A stretch of 64,000 bases of DNA from Microbacterium testaceum (GTDB taxonomy: Bacteria; Actinomycetota; Actinomycetes; Actinomycetales; Microbacteriaceae), in the NCBI RefSeq assembly GCF_029761935.1, contig NZ_CP121699.1, positions 2,170,001 through 2,234,000 of the forward strand, in the 5' to 3' direction. Below the pieces are notes generated by a model. It was given only the letters and a program-made list of their open reading frames with translations, was not told the DNA's origin and did not search any database. Both the position numbers and the translations under genes were made by a program. Below, piece after piece: positions 16,379 to 26,185 of this stretch (position 1 is its first letter; every line of letters begins with the position of its first letter).

Positions 16379-17452
16379 ATGGTCACCGCCGTCGACGCTG
16401 CCGACATCGCCAAACCCGTCTCTCCCAAGGGCGGAGGACTGTGGCGTTACATCCTGGTCCGTCTGCTCCTGATCATCCCGACGGTGTTCATCCTCGTCAC
16501 CGTGGTGTTCGTGCTCATGCGCATCACGGGCGACCCGATCACCGCCGCCCTCGGCGGCCGCCTTCCCCCCGACCAACTCGCTGCGCGCATCGCCCAGGCG
16601 GGTTACGACCGACCGCTGATCGTGCAGTACTTCGAGTACATCGGCGGCATCCTCCGCGGTGACTTCGGCACGACGCTCACCGACAACCGTCCGGTGATCG
16701 AGATCCTGCTGCAGTACGGCTCCGCCACCCTCGAGCTCGCGATCTACGCGCTCTTCGTCGCGCTGCTCATCGGCATCCCGTTCGGCCTGATCGCCGCGTA
16801 CAAGCGCGACCGCTGGCCCGACGCGACCCTGCGCATCGGGGCGATCCTCGGCTACGCGACGCCCATCTTCTTCGTCGGCCTGCTGCTCAAGCTCGTCTTC
16901 TCGGTGTGGCTGAGCGTCCTGCCGGTCGCCGGGCGCGCGAGCACCCGCACCGAGTTGAAGTTCGCCTCGATCGAGAACCCCACCGGCATCTACCTGCTCG
17001 ATGCGATCCGCCTGGGCGACGGGGCGGCCGCGGGTGACGTCCTGATCCACGCGATCCTGCCCGGGGTGGCTCTCGGCATCCTGACCGCGGGGATCTTTCT
17101 GCGTCTGGTGCGCACGAACGTCATCGGCACCCTCGGCGCCCAGTACGTCACCTCGGCGCGCTCGCGCGGCGTGGGGGAGTACCGCCTGGTCACCAAGCAC
17201 GCGTATCGCCCCGCGCTGATCCCGATCATCACCGTGATCGGCCTGCAGATCGCCCTGCTGCTGTCGGGTGCGGTGCTGACCGAGACGACGTTCGAGTGGA
17301 AGGGCCTCGGCTTCATGCTCAGCGAGTACCTCAAGGCCCGTGACTTCGTGGCGGTGCAGGGCATCGTCGTGATCATCGCCGTGCTGGTCGCCTTCACCAA
17401 CTTCCTGGTCGACGTCATCGCGGCGATCATCGACCCGCGAGTGAGGTACTGA
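16379..17452 (+). CDS. ABC importer permease, DppB type
   Basis: Inner-membrane permease of the family-5 importer, 357 residues. First helix at about residues 27-47 (LLLIIPTVFILVTVVFVLM), a periplasmic-type loop of the BPD_transp_1 N-terminal domain, then five helices and the EAA loop region GVGEYRLVTKHAYRPALIPI that docks the ATPase. Roughly 40 residues longer than E. coli DppB because of an insert around residues 195-220. The ATG follows gtctctcccgt, a weak site, so translation may depend on the operon context. The downstream permease starts 1 base after its stop codon. Confidence 0.9.
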   Translation: MVTAVDAADIAKPVSPKGGGLWRYILVRLLLIIPTVFILVTVVFVLMRITGDPITAALGGRLPPDQLAARIAQAGYDRPLIVQYFEYIGGILRGDFGTTLTDNRPVIEILLQYGSATLELAIYALFVALLIGIPFGLIAAYKRDRWPDATLRIGAILGYATPIFFVGLLLKLVFSVWLSVLPVAGRASTRTELKFASIENPTGIYLLDAIRLGDGAAAGDVLIHAILPGVALGILTAGIFLRLVRTNVIGTLGAQYVTSARSRGVGEYRLVTKHAYRPALIPIITVIGLQIALLLSGAVLTETTFEWKGLGFMLSEYLKARDFVAVQGIVVIIAVLVAFTNFLVDVIAAIIDPRVRY

Positions 17453-17453
17453 C

Positions 17454-18536
17454 ATGTCGGATGCCACGACCCCCGCCCTCTCCGACGACAGCGTGACGGT
17501 GCGCAAGGTGCCGCTTCGCGACCGCCTGCCGGTGATCTCGCACCTGCGCCGCAGCGTCGGCCTGCAGCGCACCATGCTGGTGCTCGGCCTCGTGATCACC
17601 ACGGTGTTCCTGCTGACGGCTCTGTTCGCCCCTCTTCTCGCGCCCTACGGGTTCGCGCAGCAAGAGGCCGACGGTGTGAAGTTCGGCACCCAGCAGGCGC
17701 CCAGCGCGATGAACCTGCTCGGCACGACCGTCGGCGGGTACGACGTCCTCTCGCGCGTGATCTGGGGAGCGCAGACCGCGCTGCTCGTGATCCTCTGCGC
17801 GATCGCGTTCTCGATCTTCCTCGGCATCTTCCTGGGTCTCGTCGGCGGCTACTTCGGCGGCTGGCTCGACCGGATCCTCGTGGTGCTGTGCGACGCGATC
17901 TACGCGTTCCCCTCGCTGCTGCTCGCCATCGTCATGTCGATCGCGATCACGAAGGGACAGTCGACCCTGTGGGGTGGCATCCTGGCCACCGCCATCTCGA
18001 TCACCGTGGTGTTCGTGCCGCAGTACTTCCGCGTGATCCGCGCCGAGGTGGTGCGCGTGAAGGCCGAGCCCTTCGTCGAGTCGGCGCGCGTGATCGGGGT
18101 GCCCACGGCGCGCATCCTGCTGCGTCACGTGCTGCGCAACTCGACGCGCTCGCTGCCGGTCGTGGTCACGCTGAACGCCTCCGAGGCGCTGCTCACCCTG
18201 GCGGGCCTCGGCTTCCTCGGCTTCGGCATCGAGGCCACCGCCGCCGCCGAGTGGGGCTACGACCTCAACCGCTCGGTGAGCGACGTGACGAGCGGCATCT
18301 GGTGGACGGCGATCCCGCCCGGGGTCGCGATCGTGCTCGCCGTGCTCGGCATCACCCTCGTCGGCGAGAGCCTCAACGACCTGAGCGACCCGCGTCTGCG
18401 CACGCGCCGCCGCGCGGGTCGCGCTCCCGCTCCCGTCACCGCGGTCGATCCGTCGACGTCTCCCGCCGAGGCCTCGGCGACCGCGTCCCCCGCCGGGTCC
18501 CCGGCATCCGCCCCCTCCGATGGGAGCCCCTCATGA
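17454..18536 (+). CDS. ABC importer permease, DppC type
   Basis: Second membrane subunit of the importer, 360 residues. An N-terminal cytosolic tail of 45 residues is followed by a helix (LVLGLVITTVFLLTALFAPLL), the OppC_N signature, and five more helices with the EAA-type segment ARVIGVPTARILLRHVLRN. The C-terminus is an Ala/Pro/Ser-rich tail of about 45 residues, probably disordered. Its stop codon overlaps the start of the ATPase gene (ATGA). Confidence 0.9.
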   Translation: MSDATTPALSDDSVTVRKVPLRDRLPVISHLRRSVGLQRTMLVLGLVITTVFLLTALFAPLLAPYGFAQQEADGVKFGTQQAPSAMNLLGTTVGGYDVLSRVIWGAQTALLVILCAIAFSIFLGIFLGLVGGYFGGWLDRILVVLCDAIYAFPSLLLAIVMSIAITKGQSTLWGGILATAISITVVFVPQYFRVIRAEVVRVKAEPFVESARVIGVPTARILLRHVLRNSTRSLPVVVTLNASEALLTLAGLGFLGFGIEATAAAEWGYDLNRSVSDVTSGIWWTAIPPGVAIVLAVLGITLVGESLNDLSDPRLRTRRRAGRAPAPVTAVDPSTSPAEASATASPAGSPASAPSDGSPS

Positions 18537-20224
18537 CCGGCACCACCGCCCCCGTCGCCCGGATCGACGACCTGCGCGTCGCCTTCGCCACCGATGGCGC
18601 GCCGGTCGCCGCGATCAACGGGATCTCGCTCGAGGCCCACGCCGGAGAGGTGCTCGCGATCGTCGGCGAGTCGGGCTCGGGCAAGACCGTCACCGCCAAC
18701 ACCCTGTTGGGGCTGCTGCCCGAGACGGCGACGCTGTCGGGTGCGGTCATCGTGCGCGGTCGCGACGGCGACCAGACCGACATCGTGCACGCCACCCGCG
18801 CGCAGTTGCGCGAGATGCGCGGGCGCGATGCGGCGATGGTGTTCCAGGAGCCGTCGACCGCCCTCAACCCCGTCTACACGGTCGGGTGGCAGATCGCCGA
18901 GGGCCTGCGCGCGCACGAGAAGCTGTCGAAGTCCGAGGCGAAGACCAAGGCGGTCGACATCCTGCGCCGGGTCGGCATCCCCGATCCCGAGAAGCGCGTC
19001 GACGACTACCCGCACCAGTTCTCGGGCGGGCAGAAGCAGCGCGTGGTCATCGCGATGGCCCTCGTGCTGAACGCCGGCCTGATCATCGCCGACGAGCCGA
19101 CCACGGCGCTGGATGTGACGGTGCAGGCCGAGATCCTCGACCTGCTGCGCACGTGCCGCGACGAGTTCGGCGCGACGATCGTGCTCATCACGCACAACAT
19201 GGGCGTCGTCGCCGACCTCGCCGACCGCGTGATCGTGATGTACCGCGGTGACATCGTCGAGCAGGCGCCCGTGCGCGAGCTGTTCGCCGCCCCGCGCGAG
19301 GAGTACACGCGCGAACTGCTCGCGGCCGTGCCGCACGTGGGTCGCGGCAAGAGCTCGCGGCAGTCGCTCGCCGATGCGGCACCGACCTCGCCGCCGGCGG
19401 GAAGCCTCGTCGTGGCCGACAAGGTCGAGATCGGGTACCCCGGTCGCTTCGGGTCGCCGGGGGTCGTCGCCGTGAAGGGCGTGGACTTCTGGATCGGTCC
19501 CGGCGAAGTGCTGGGGCTCGTGGGAGAGTCCGGGTCGGGCAAGACCACGATCGGTCGCGCGATGGTCGGTCTTACGTCGGTCGTGGGCGGATCGCTCACG
19601 GTCCTCGGCACCGAGATGAACGGCGCGAAGCCCCGCACCCTCGCCAAGACGCGCCCCGACATCGGGTTCGTCTTCCAGGACCCGGCGACGAGCTTCAACC
19701 CGCTGCTCACGATCGCGGAGTGCATCGCCGAGCCGCTCGTGGTGCACCGTCGCGTCTCGGGAGCCCGCGCCGCCCGCCAGCGCGTGAACGAGCTGCTGGA
19801 TGCCGTGCAGCTGCCGACCGCGTTCGGCGATCGCTACCCGCACGAGCTGTCGGGTGGTCAGCGTCAGCGCGCTTCGCTCGCTCGAGCCCTCGCCCTGGAC
19901 CCGAAGCTCCTCATCGCCGATGAGCCGACCTCGGCGCTGGACGTGTCGGTGCAGGCGCGCGTGCTGCAGCTGTTCGCGCAGCTGCAGGCGGAGTTCGGGT
20001 TTGCGTGCCTGTTCATCAGCCACGACCTCGCCGTCGTCGACGAGGTGGCCGACCGCGTGGTCGTGCTGCAGCGGGGCGTGATCCGCGAGCAGGGCACGAC
20101 CGTGCAGGTGCTCACCGAGCCGCGCGACGACTACACAAAGCGCCTGCTCGTGTCGCTACCGGTGCCCGACCCGGTCGAGCAAGAGAACCGCCGCGAGCTG
20201 TGGCGGTCGACCCGCGGGGTCTGA
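18533..20224 (+). CDS. Fused double ATPase of family-5 ABC importer (DppD-DppF fusion)
   Basis: A 563-residue protein joining the two ATPase subunits. Domain 1: Walker [10 protein letters not shown], signature FSGGQKQR, Walker [13 protein letters not shown]. Domain 2: [17 protein letters not shown] and [13 protein letters not shown] linker of about 40 residues including a proline-rich stretch joins them near residue 290. Both domains look competent for ATP hydrolysis, so transport needs one gene product instead of a DppD/DppF pair. Fusions of this kind are common in actinobacteria. Translationally coupled to the DppC-type permease. Confidence 0.92.
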   Translation: MTGTTAPVARIDDLRVAFATDGAPVAAINGISLEAHAGEVLAIVGESGSGKTVTANTLLGLLPETATLSGAVIVRGRDGDQTDIVHATRAQLREMRGRDAAMVFQEPSTALNPVYTVGWQIAEGLRAHEKLSKSEAKTKAVDILRRVGIPDPEKRVDDYPHQFSGGQKQRVVIAMALVLNAGLIIADEPTTALDVTVQAEILDLLRTCRDEFGATIVLITHNMGVVADLADRVIVMYRGDIVEQAPVRELFAAPREEYTRELLAAVPHVGRGKSSRQSLADAAPTSPPAGSLVVADKVEIGYPGRFGSPGVVAVKGVDFWIGPGEVLGLVGESGSGKTTIGRAMVGLTSVVGGSLTVLGTEMNGAKPRTLAKTRPDIGFVFQDPATSFNPLLTIAECIAEPLVVHRRVSGARAARQRVNELLDAVQLPTAFGDRYPHELSGGQRQRASLARALALDPKLLIADEPTSALDVSVQARVLQLFAQLQAEFGFACLFISHDLAVVDEVADRVVVLQRGVIREQGTTVQVLTEPRDDYTKRLLVSLPVPDPVEQENRRELWRSTRGV

Positions 20225-20236
20225 CGAGAACGGAGA

Positions 20237-20267
20237 TCGGGCCCTCACGCGCGGCGTGGGGGCCCGA
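20237..20267 (+). terminator. Terminator after ABC importer operon
   Basis: A 14-bp stem (tcgggccctcacgc against gcgtgggggcccga, one G-U pair) with a 3-base loop starts 13 bases after the ATPase stop codon. The rest of the 208-base gap to the convergent membrane-protein gene contains no other feature I can identify. Confidence 0.65.
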
Positions 20268-20432
20268 CTCTCGCGTCCGGCGCGCTGCGCCGAGCTTGTG
20301 CGCCGCGGCATCCGTTCGTCGCCCGCGCATCGTCAGCGATCTGCACAACCTCAGCGGAGTGAGCCGGATGCCGGCTGAGCTTGTACGGATCGCCGAGCTT
20401 GTGCGGCGACGGCACCCGCCCTCGACCCCGCG

Positions 20433-21527
20433 TCAGCGCCCGAAGATCGTCGTGAGGATCCACCACGCGGCGAAACCGGCGATCACGACGAACGACCACA
20501 CGGGGATTCCCCGCTTCAGTCGCCGCCCCTCGCGGGCCACGCCCGCGGGCGGCGGGGTGAGCAGGGGAGCGCCCTGGACGGTGGCCCCCGGGATCCCGGA
20601 TGCCACCGCCCCGGCCGTCGCTCGGGTCAGGCGGTCGTCGCGCCAGCGCGCCCATTGCGCGAGCTTGTCGTCGATCGCGGCGACCGTGGCGAACAGCCAT
20701 TCCCAGGTCGCGGGGTCGAGGGTCGCCAGGTCGCGCTTGGCGTAGAGGAACAGCCAGTCGTCGACGATCTCGACGTCGAGGGCCGCGGCGTTGTCGACGA
20801 AGCGGGCCATGACGTCGGGGGTGAAGAGGTACAGCGCGTCGCGTTCGTAGCCCTCGGGGCAGTACAAAGCGAAGTGCTGGTCGAAGTCGCCCTCGAGGCT
20901 CAGGCGCTGGTCGCGTCCGAACGTGATCGGCAGGTTCGAGCCGCCGAACAGACCGTTGTTGCCCACGGCATCCAGCACGATGTGGGGCAGAGGGGTGTCG
21001 AGCCGCAACGCCACGTATCCCCAGCGGTGGGTCTGCTTGTTCTTGCCCGACCCGGTCTCGTACGTGTAGTTGGCCACTTCGAGGGTGCGCGGCTGCGTCC
21101 GCCGCATCACGTCGTGCAACTCCTGGTTGCGGCCGAGGTCGAAGATCATGCCCGGGAGTCGGGGGTTCGAGTATCCCGGATGCCATGTCATGCCGTTCGC
21201 GCTCGCGAACAGGCTCAGCCGGTAGCGGCGTGCCGCGGCGCCGCCGACCCCGCGGATGACCGCCCACGCGATGAGACCCGCGATGACGAGCATGATCGCG
21301 AAGGGCAGGAGCCCGAAGACGCTGCCGCTGCTGCCCGTGAACGCGATCGCCATGAACGAGACGAAGGTCGGAACGATGATGAACAGGGCCGCGAGGCCCA
21401 CGAACGCGAACACGATGATCGTGAACGCGCGGCTCTGCAGCATTCCCTTCTCGCGCAGCGCCTTGCTGAAGGCGCGGACCTTCGCGCGGTCGATCGGCTG
21501 GGTCAGGGCGGTGGTGTCGAGAGTCAT
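20433..21527 (-). CDS. Paralogous membrane protein B, unknown function
   Basis: A 364-residue protein I do not recognise. Two hydrophobic segments lie at about residues 33-60 and 65-90, and a single one at the very C-terminus (VWSFVVIAGFAAWWILTTIF). Between them is a soluble domain of about 200 residues with the conserved-looking pieces WGYVALRLDTPLPHIVLDA, QRLSLEGDFDQHFALYCP and YERDALYLFTPDVM. The same pieces occur in the upstream gene, so the two arose by tandem duplication. ATG 21527 is used; GTG 21533 overlapping the preceding stop is an alternative. Expected at the membrane with the middle domain on one face. Confidence 0.75.
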   Translation of the reverse strand: MTLDTTALTQPIDRAKVRAFSKALREKGMLQSRAFTIIVFAFVGLAALFIIVPTFVSFMAIAFTGSSGSVFGLLPFAIMLVIAGLIAWAVIRGVGGAAARRYRLSLFASANGMTWHPGYSNPRLPGMIFDLGRNQELHDVMRRTQPRTLEVANYTYETGSGKNKQTHRWGYVALRLDTPLPHIVLDAVGNNGLFGGSNLPITFGRDQRLSLEGDFDQHFALYCPEGYERDALYLFTPDVMARFVDNAAALDVEIVDDWLFLYAKRDLATLDPATWEWLFATVAAIDDKLAQWARWRDDRLTRATAGAVASGIPGATVQGAPLLTPPPAGVAREGRRLKRGIPVWSFVVIAGFAAWWILTTIFGR

Positions 21528-21529
21528 GT

Positions 21530-22690
21530 TCACTGTGCCAAGAAGAAGAGGAAGCCGGCCGCGAAGACGACGAGCGGGATGACGACGAGGGACCCGGCCA
21601 CGACGAGCAGCGCGATGAGCCAGGCGTTGCTGCGTTTGAGCCTCTGACCGGGAGGGGCGACTCCGACCGGCGCGGGGGTGAACGTCATCGGCAGGGGTGC
21701 GGGTGTCGGCGCCGCGGCTGTCGGTGCAACGGCTCCCGGCGTCGCGGCGACCGGAACGGGTCGCGGCACGAAAGCCCCCTCCTGCAGCCTGTCGTCGCGC
21801 CACCGCCCCCACTGCTCGAGCTTGTCGAGCAGTGCCGAGACGACCGCGAACGCCCACGCCCACCGCGCCGGGTCGAGGGTCGAGAGCTCGTCGGGCGAGT
21901 AGAGGAACATCCAGTCGTCGACGATCTCGACCTCGAGCGCCGAGGCGTTGTCGATGAAACGCGCCATGACGTCGGGGGTGAAGAGGTACAGCGCGTCGCG
22001 CTCGTAGCCCTGGGGGCACGACAGGTGGAAGTACCGGTCGAAGTCGCCCTCGAGGCTCAGCCGCTGCCCGCGCTCCCATAGCCCGAGCTTCACGCCGTTG
22101 CCCGCGGCATCCAGCACGATGTGGGGGAGGGGGACGTCGAGGCGGATCGCGATGTAGCCCCAGCGCGAGGTATGCGTGTTCTTGCCGTCGCTCGTCGTGT
22201 ACGAGTAGTTGCCGATCTCGACGAATCGCGGCTCGCGCCCGCGCAGGATGTCGTAGCCCGTGCGATCACCGCCGACGCCGAACAGCACCCCCGGAAGCGG
22301 GGGAGTCGGCACCGCCGGCACGTACTCCATGCTCACGTCGCGGCTGAATCCCGCCAGCCGCCAGCGGCGATCCTCTTGGGTGCGCTGGGCCCTCTGACCG
22401 AGGAACCACGCCAGTGCCAACCCGCCGAGACCCAGCACGATCGGAAAGAGGAACAAGATGCCGAGGATGAACGACCCTTCGCGCAGCACGGGCGCCAGCA
22501 GCACCGCCGCGACGATGATGACGACGCCGATCCCGCCGATGAGCGCGAACGCGATGGCGAAGGTGACGACGGCCGCACCCGTGCCTGGAAGCCGACCGGT
22601 CCTGCGCAGGTCGGCGGTGAACGCCTTCGCGGCCCGGGGGTCGGGCGGCGTCAGCAACGCTCGTGCGTCGAATGGTCGGATCCCTGCCAT
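21530..22690 (-). CDS. Paralogous membrane protein A, unknown function
   Basis: A 386-residue protein with the same design as its downstream paralogue: two N-terminal hydrophobic segments (about residues 38-65 and 75-95), a central domain with RWGYIAIRLDVPLPHIVLDA, RLSLEGDFDRYFHLSCP and YERDALYLFTPDVMARFIDN, an Ala/Pro-rich linker around residues 300-345, and a C-terminal hydrophobic segment. Members of this group in actinobacteria are annotated only as hypothetical, as far as I know. It is 190 bases upstream of rpsF on the opposite strand. The two genes are probably cotranscribed. Confidence 0.75.
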   Translation of the reverse strand: MAGIRPFDARALLTPPDPRAAKAFTADLRRTGRLPGTGAAVVTFAIAFALIGGIGVVIIVAAVLLAPVLREGSFILGILFLFPIVLGLGGLALAWFLGQRAQRTQEDRRWRLAGFSRDVSMEYVPAVPTPPLPGVLFGVGGDRTGYDILRGREPRFVEIGNYSYTTSDGKNTHTSRWGYIAIRLDVPLPHIVLDAAGNGVKLGLWERGQRLSLEGDFDRYFHLSCPQGYERDALYLFTPDVMARFIDNASALEVEIVDDWMFLYSPDELSTLDPARWAWAFAVVSALLDKLEQWGRWRDDRLQEGAFVPRPVPVAATPGAVAPTAAAPTPAPLPMTFTPAPVGVAPPGQRLKRSNAWLIALLVVAGSLVVIPLVVFAAGFLFFLAQ

Positions 22691-22880
22691 GCGGCCCCCC
22701 GCCGTCGTCTGGTCACGTCCACGCTACCGATGTCCGATTCCCCGAGGCGAGCGGCATCCGTTAGACTACGAAGGTTGTCCGGCGACGCCCATGCGCGTGT
22801 GAGCCCGTGATGACGTGCAACACACCCTCCTGCTGCCGGGAAATGCCCGTCAGCCGTTCTAGTCCGAAGGAGGTGGGTTA

Positions 22881-23273
22881 GTGACGCACCAGTACGAACT
22901 CATGGTCATCTTCGATCCCGAGATCGACGAGCGCCAGGTCGCTCCGAAGCTCGACGGATTCCTCAAGGTCATCACGGCCGATGGAGGAACCATCGACAAG
23001 ATCGACATCTGGGGCCGCCGTCGTCTCGCCTACGAGATCCGCAAGAAGAACGAGGGCATCTACGCCGTCGTCAACTTCGTCGCGACCAGCGAGGCCACGA
23101 ACGAGCTCGACCGTCAGCTGAAGCTGAACGAGCAGATCATGCGCACCAAGGTCCTGCGCGCCGAAGAAGCGATCGCCCAGGTCGCCGCCGAGGCCAAGCG
23201 CTCCGAGGAGAAGGCCGCCCGCAAGGCCGCCGCTCCCCGCAAGGTCGAGTCCGCCGAGAAGGCTGCGAAGTAA
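22881..23273 (+). CDS. rpsF: 30S ribosomal protein S6
   Basis: S6 of the small ribosomal subunit, 130 residues: [16 protein letters not shown] at the start, [19 protein letters not shown] in the middle, and a Lys/Ala-rich C-terminal tail of about 30 residues typical of actinobacteria. The GTG start has a near-perfect ribosome-binding site (aaggaggtggg). First gene of the conserved rpsF-ssb-rpsR-rplI operon; S6 binds S18, encoded two genes later. Confidence 0.97.
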   Translation: MTHQYELMVIFDPEIDERQVAPKLDGFLKVITADGGTIDKIDIWGRRRLAYEIRKKNEGIYAVVNFVATSEATNELDRQLKLNEQIMRTKVLRAEEAIAQVAAEAKRSEEKAARKAAAPRKVESAEKAAK

Positions 23274-23278
23274 CGACG

Positions 23279-23803
23279 ATGGCCGGCGAAACCGTCATCA
23301 CCGTCGTGGGTAACCTCACGGCCGACCCCGAGCTGCGGTACACGCAGAACGGGCTCCCGGTCGCGAACTTCACCATCGCGTCGACCCCCCGCACGTTCGA
23401 CCGTCAGGCGAACGAGTGGAAGGACGGCGAGGCGCTCTTCTTGCGTGCCTCGGTGTGGCGCGAATTCGCCGAGCACGTCGCCGGTTCGCTGACGAAGGGC
23501 AGCCGTGTCATCGCGACCGGTCGCCTCAAGCAGCGTTCGTACCAGGACCGCGAGGGAAACAACCGCACCTCCATCGAACTCGAAGTCGATGAGATCGGTC
23601 CCTCGCTCCGCTACGCGACCGCCCAGGTCACCCGTGCCGCCGGTGGCGGTAACGGTGGCGGCGGTGGCGGTCAGCGCGCGCAGGTGCAGCAGTCGAACGA
23701 CGAGCCGTGGTCGACGCCCGGTTCGAACAACGGCGGCGGCAACAACGGCGGCGCAGACGCGTGGAGCACCCCTGGTTCCTACGGAGACGACACCCCGTTC
23801 TGA
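23279..23803 (+). CDS. ssb: Single-stranded DNA-binding protein
   Basis: SSB, 174 residues: an OB fold ([50 protein letters not shown]), a Gly-rich flexible linker, and the acidic tail ending DDTPF that recruits repair and replication partners. Begins 5 bases after rpsF. This is the essential copy by position, coating single-stranded DNA at forks. Confidence 0.97.
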   Translation: MAGETVITVVGNLTADPELRYTQNGLPVANFTIASTPRTFDRQANEWKDGEALFLRASVWREFAEHVAGSLTKGSRVIATGRLKQRSYQDREGNNRTSIELEVDEIGPSLRYATAQVTRAAGGGNGGGGGGQRAQVQQSNDEPWSTPGSNNGGGNNGGADAWSTPGSYGDDTPF

Positions 23804-23904
23804 ACTTCGCCCCGCTCTCGAGCGAGACGACCCCTGAAATTCCGGATGCCCTGTCCCGGTCCGCGTGACCGACTCGGCGTCCGAACCACACGAAAGAAGG
23901 AAGC

Positions 23905-24159
23905 ATGGCTGGAAAGGCCACTGGCGACCGCCGCAAGCCGCGGAAGGGCGCGAAGAACGCAGCCCCCGCGAAGGCGATCCGCGTCGGCGTCATCGACTAC
24001 AAGGACGTCCCCACCCTCCGCAAGTTCATCTCGGAGCGCGGCAAGATCCGCGCCCGTCGTATCACCGGTGTCTCCGTGCAGGAGCAGCGTCTGATCGCCC
24101 GCGCCATCAAGAACGCGCGCGAGATGGCTCTTCTGCCCTACGCCGGCGCCGGCCGCTAA
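23905..24159 (+). CDS. rpsR: 30S ribosomal protein S18
   Basis: S18, 84 residues, with a basic N-terminus ([12 protein letters not shown]) and the conserved [26 protein letters not shown] segment. No cysteine zinc motif is present at the N-terminus, so this is a zinc-independent form; some actinobacteria carry a second, zinc-binding copy elsewhere. The ATG is preceded by aagaaggaagc. Confidence 0.96.
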   Translation: MAGKATGDRRKPRKGAKNAAPAKAIRVGVIDYKDVPTLRKFISERGKIRARRITGVSVQEQRLIARAIKNAREMALLPYAGAGR

Positions 24160-24169
24160 GGAGCACCCG

Positions 24170-24622
24170 ATGGCAAAGCTGATTCTCACGAATGAGGTCA
24201 CCGGGCTCGGTAGCGCCGGTGATGTTGTCGAGGTCAAGAACGGGTACGCCCGTAACTACCTCATCCCGCAGGGCTTCGCCGTGTCGTGGAGCCGTGGTGG
24301 CGAGAAGCAGGTCGCGTCGATCCGCGCTGCTCGCGAGACCCGCGCGATCCACGACCACGAAGAGGCCGTGTCGCTGAAGAACACGCTCGAGTCGAACACC
24401 GTCAAGCTGGCCGTCAAGGCCGGCAACGAGGGTCGCCTCTTCGGTTCGGTCAAGCCCGCCGATGTCGCCGACGCCGTCAAGGCCGCCGGTCTGGGCGAGC
24501 TCGACAAGCGCAAGATCCAGATCACCTCTTCGATCAAGTCGGTCGGCGAGCACGAGGCGACCGTTCGCCTGCGTGACGACGTCACCGCCGTGATCACCCT
24601 CCAGGTGGTCGCCGCGAAGTAA
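24170..24622 (+). CDS. rplI: 50S ribosomal protein L9
   Basis: L9, 150 residues: [34 protein letters not shown] (N-domain, given in overview), long connecting helix, and C-domain with [20 protein letters not shown]. Ten bases after rpsR, with ggagcac upstream. A strong terminator follows, ending the operon before dnaB, with which rplI is often adjacent in other actinobacteria. Confidence 0.96.
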   Translation: MAKLILTNEVTGLGSAGDVVEVKNGYARNYLIPQGFAVSWSRGGEKQVASIRAARETRAIHDHEEAVSLKNTLESNTVKLAVKAGNEGRLFGSVKPADVADAVKAAGLGELDKRKIQITSSIKSVGEHEATVRLRDDVTAVITLQVVAAK

Positions 24623-24639
24623 TTCGCGTCGCACGACTC

Positions 24640-24674
24640 GGCCCCGCTCCTGCTTCGGCAGGGCGGGGCCTTTT
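24640..24674 (+). terminator. Intrinsic terminator of the rpsF-rplI operon
   Basis: ggccccgctcctgc-ttcg-gcagggcggggcc, a strong stem with one bulge and a UUCG tetraloop, followed by tttt. It starts 18 bases after the rplI stop codon. Confidence 0.9.
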
Positions 24675-24814
24675 CGCGTTCGCCCTCGTCGGTTCGGGGC
24701 GGATTTTCGCGGTTGGGGCGTGAATTGTCCGCCCCGACGTGCGGGATGCGCGCCGAACCCGCCCGCCGCGGGGGTCGTCGGGGGGAGGGATGCCGTGACC
24801 CTAGGCTGAGTGCC

Positions 24815-26185
24815 GTGACCGACCATCGCGCACCCGAGCGCATCGTCCGCCGCTTCGCGCGCTCGTCGAACCTCATGATCGCCGGACGCCCCTTCGCGGC
24901 GACCGGGGCCGGCGCCGGTGCGCTGACGGAGCTGTTGGTGGGGCTGGGCGGCATCCCGAGTCCCTCTCCGAGTGCGGGGCGCGTCGAGTTCGATCTGGAT
25001 GCCGACCGGGTGCTGCTCGACGGAAAGCCCCTGCCCGAGCGGGGCGACGCGGCGGGGCGGATCGCGTTCGCGCGACAGCACATGCCCGTCGCCGCGGCCC
25101 TCGCCCAGCGCCTCGACCTGACCGGCCTGCGGGTGGGCGTGGCGATGGTGCTCGAGCCCAAGACGGCCGTGCTGTCGTTGCTGCTGCGCGAGCGGGGCGC
25201 CGAGGTGTCGGTGTACGCGCATCCGGACGAGACCGACGTCGCGGTCGCCGATGACCTGCGCGAGCGAGGCTTCGCGGTGACGGCGGATCCGGCGCTCTCG
25301 GGTGCCGAGGAGCGGGCGGCGGCCCTGGGGTTCCTCCGCGCGGGGCTCGACGTGCTGCTCGACGACGGGGCGCACCTGATCCGCCTGGCGCACGAGGCGG
25401 ATCCCGCGCTCGTTGACGGCTGGATCGGGGCCTGCGAAGAGACGACGAGCGGGCTGACCCCGCTCCGCCGGATGCACGATGCCGGTCTGCTGCGCTGCGC
25501 CGTGATGGCGGTGAACGACGCGCGCACCAAGACGATGTTCGACAACCGCTACGGCACGGGGCAGTCGTGCGTCTTCGCGATCGCGGATCTGCTCGAGGAG
25601 CGGGGGATCGCGCTGACGGATCAGCCGGCCCTCGTCATTGGCTACGGGCCGGTCGGGCAGGGGGTGGCGGCGCACCTCCGCGCCCTCGGGGCAGAGGTGC
25701 GCGTCGCCGAGACCGACCCCGTGCGGGCGCTCGAGGCGCGGCACGACGGGTTCCGCACGGGCCGAGCGCTCGAGTCGGCCGGGGGAGCCCTGGTGGTCTC
25801 GGCGACCGGCGTGCCCGCGACCGTGACGCCCGACATCGCCGCCGTGGCCCGCGTGGTCGCGGTCGCCGGGGGCGTGCCGGGCGAGGTCGTCGAGGCGGGG
25901 TCCGCGCTGCTGCTGGGCGGCGGGGGAGCGGTGAACATCACGGCGGCCGAGGGCAATCCCATCGAGATCATGGACCTGTCGTTCTCGGTGCAGCTCGCGG
26001 CCCTCGGGGAGGTGGTCGAGCGGCGGCCCGCGCCGGGTGTCCACGCCCTCGGGCCCGAGGTCGACGACCTCGTCGCCCGCACGGCACTCGCGGTGCGGGG
26101 AGCGGCGGTCGACGTCGCGCGCGCCCCCGACCCCGAAGGCCTCGACGACTGGCGGTCGCCGCGATTCGCGGGCGGTGCCGCATGA
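24815..26185 (+). CDS. S-adenosylhomocysteine hydrolase-like NAD-binding protein
   Basis: A 456-residue SAHH homologue. It keeps the family's substrate segments in altered form (CEETTSGLTPL in place of EETTTGVHRL; NDARTKTMFDNRYG in place of NDSVTKSKFDNLYG) and the NAD site GYGPVGQGVAAHLRALGAEVRVAE. The GTG at 24815 places a short leader ahead of FARSSNLMIAG. Canonical bacterial SAHH is better conserved, so the substrate may differ. Overlap (ATGA) with a following SAH/MTA-deaminase-type amidohydrolase suggests the two act in sequence, for example hydrolysing S-inosylhomocysteine after deamination (inference). Confidence 0.78.
   Translation: MTDHRAPERIVRRFARSSNLMIAGRPFAATGAGAGALTELLVGLGGIPSPSPSAGRVEFDLDADRVLLDGKPLPERGDAAGRIAFARQHMPVAAALAQRLDLTGLRVGVAMVLEPKTAVLSLLLRERGAEVSVYAHPDETDVAVADDLRERGFAVTADPALSGAEERAAALGFLRAGLDVLLDDGAHLIRLAHEADPALVDGWIGACEETTSGLTPLRRMHDAGLLRCAVMAVNDARTKTMFDNRYGTGQSCVFAIADLLEERGIALTDQPALVIGYGPVGQGVAAHLRALGAEVRVAETDPVRALEARHDGFRTGRALESAGGALVVSATGVPATVTPDIAAVARVVAVAGGVPGEVVEAGSALLLGGGGAVNITAAEGNPIEIMDLSFSVQLAALGEVVERRPAPGVHALGPEVDDLVARTALAVRGAAVDVARAPDPEGLDDWRSPRFAGGAA

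Noticed and set aside
14608..16428. 606-residue minus-strand frame
   Set aside because: Antisense shadow of the family-5 binding protein gene; composition dominated by Val, Arg and Asp with no domain.
22741..22880. Riboswitch or r-protein leader structure before rpsF
   Set aside because: I could not find a convincing conserved S6:S18-type binding structure or promoter by eye in this gap.
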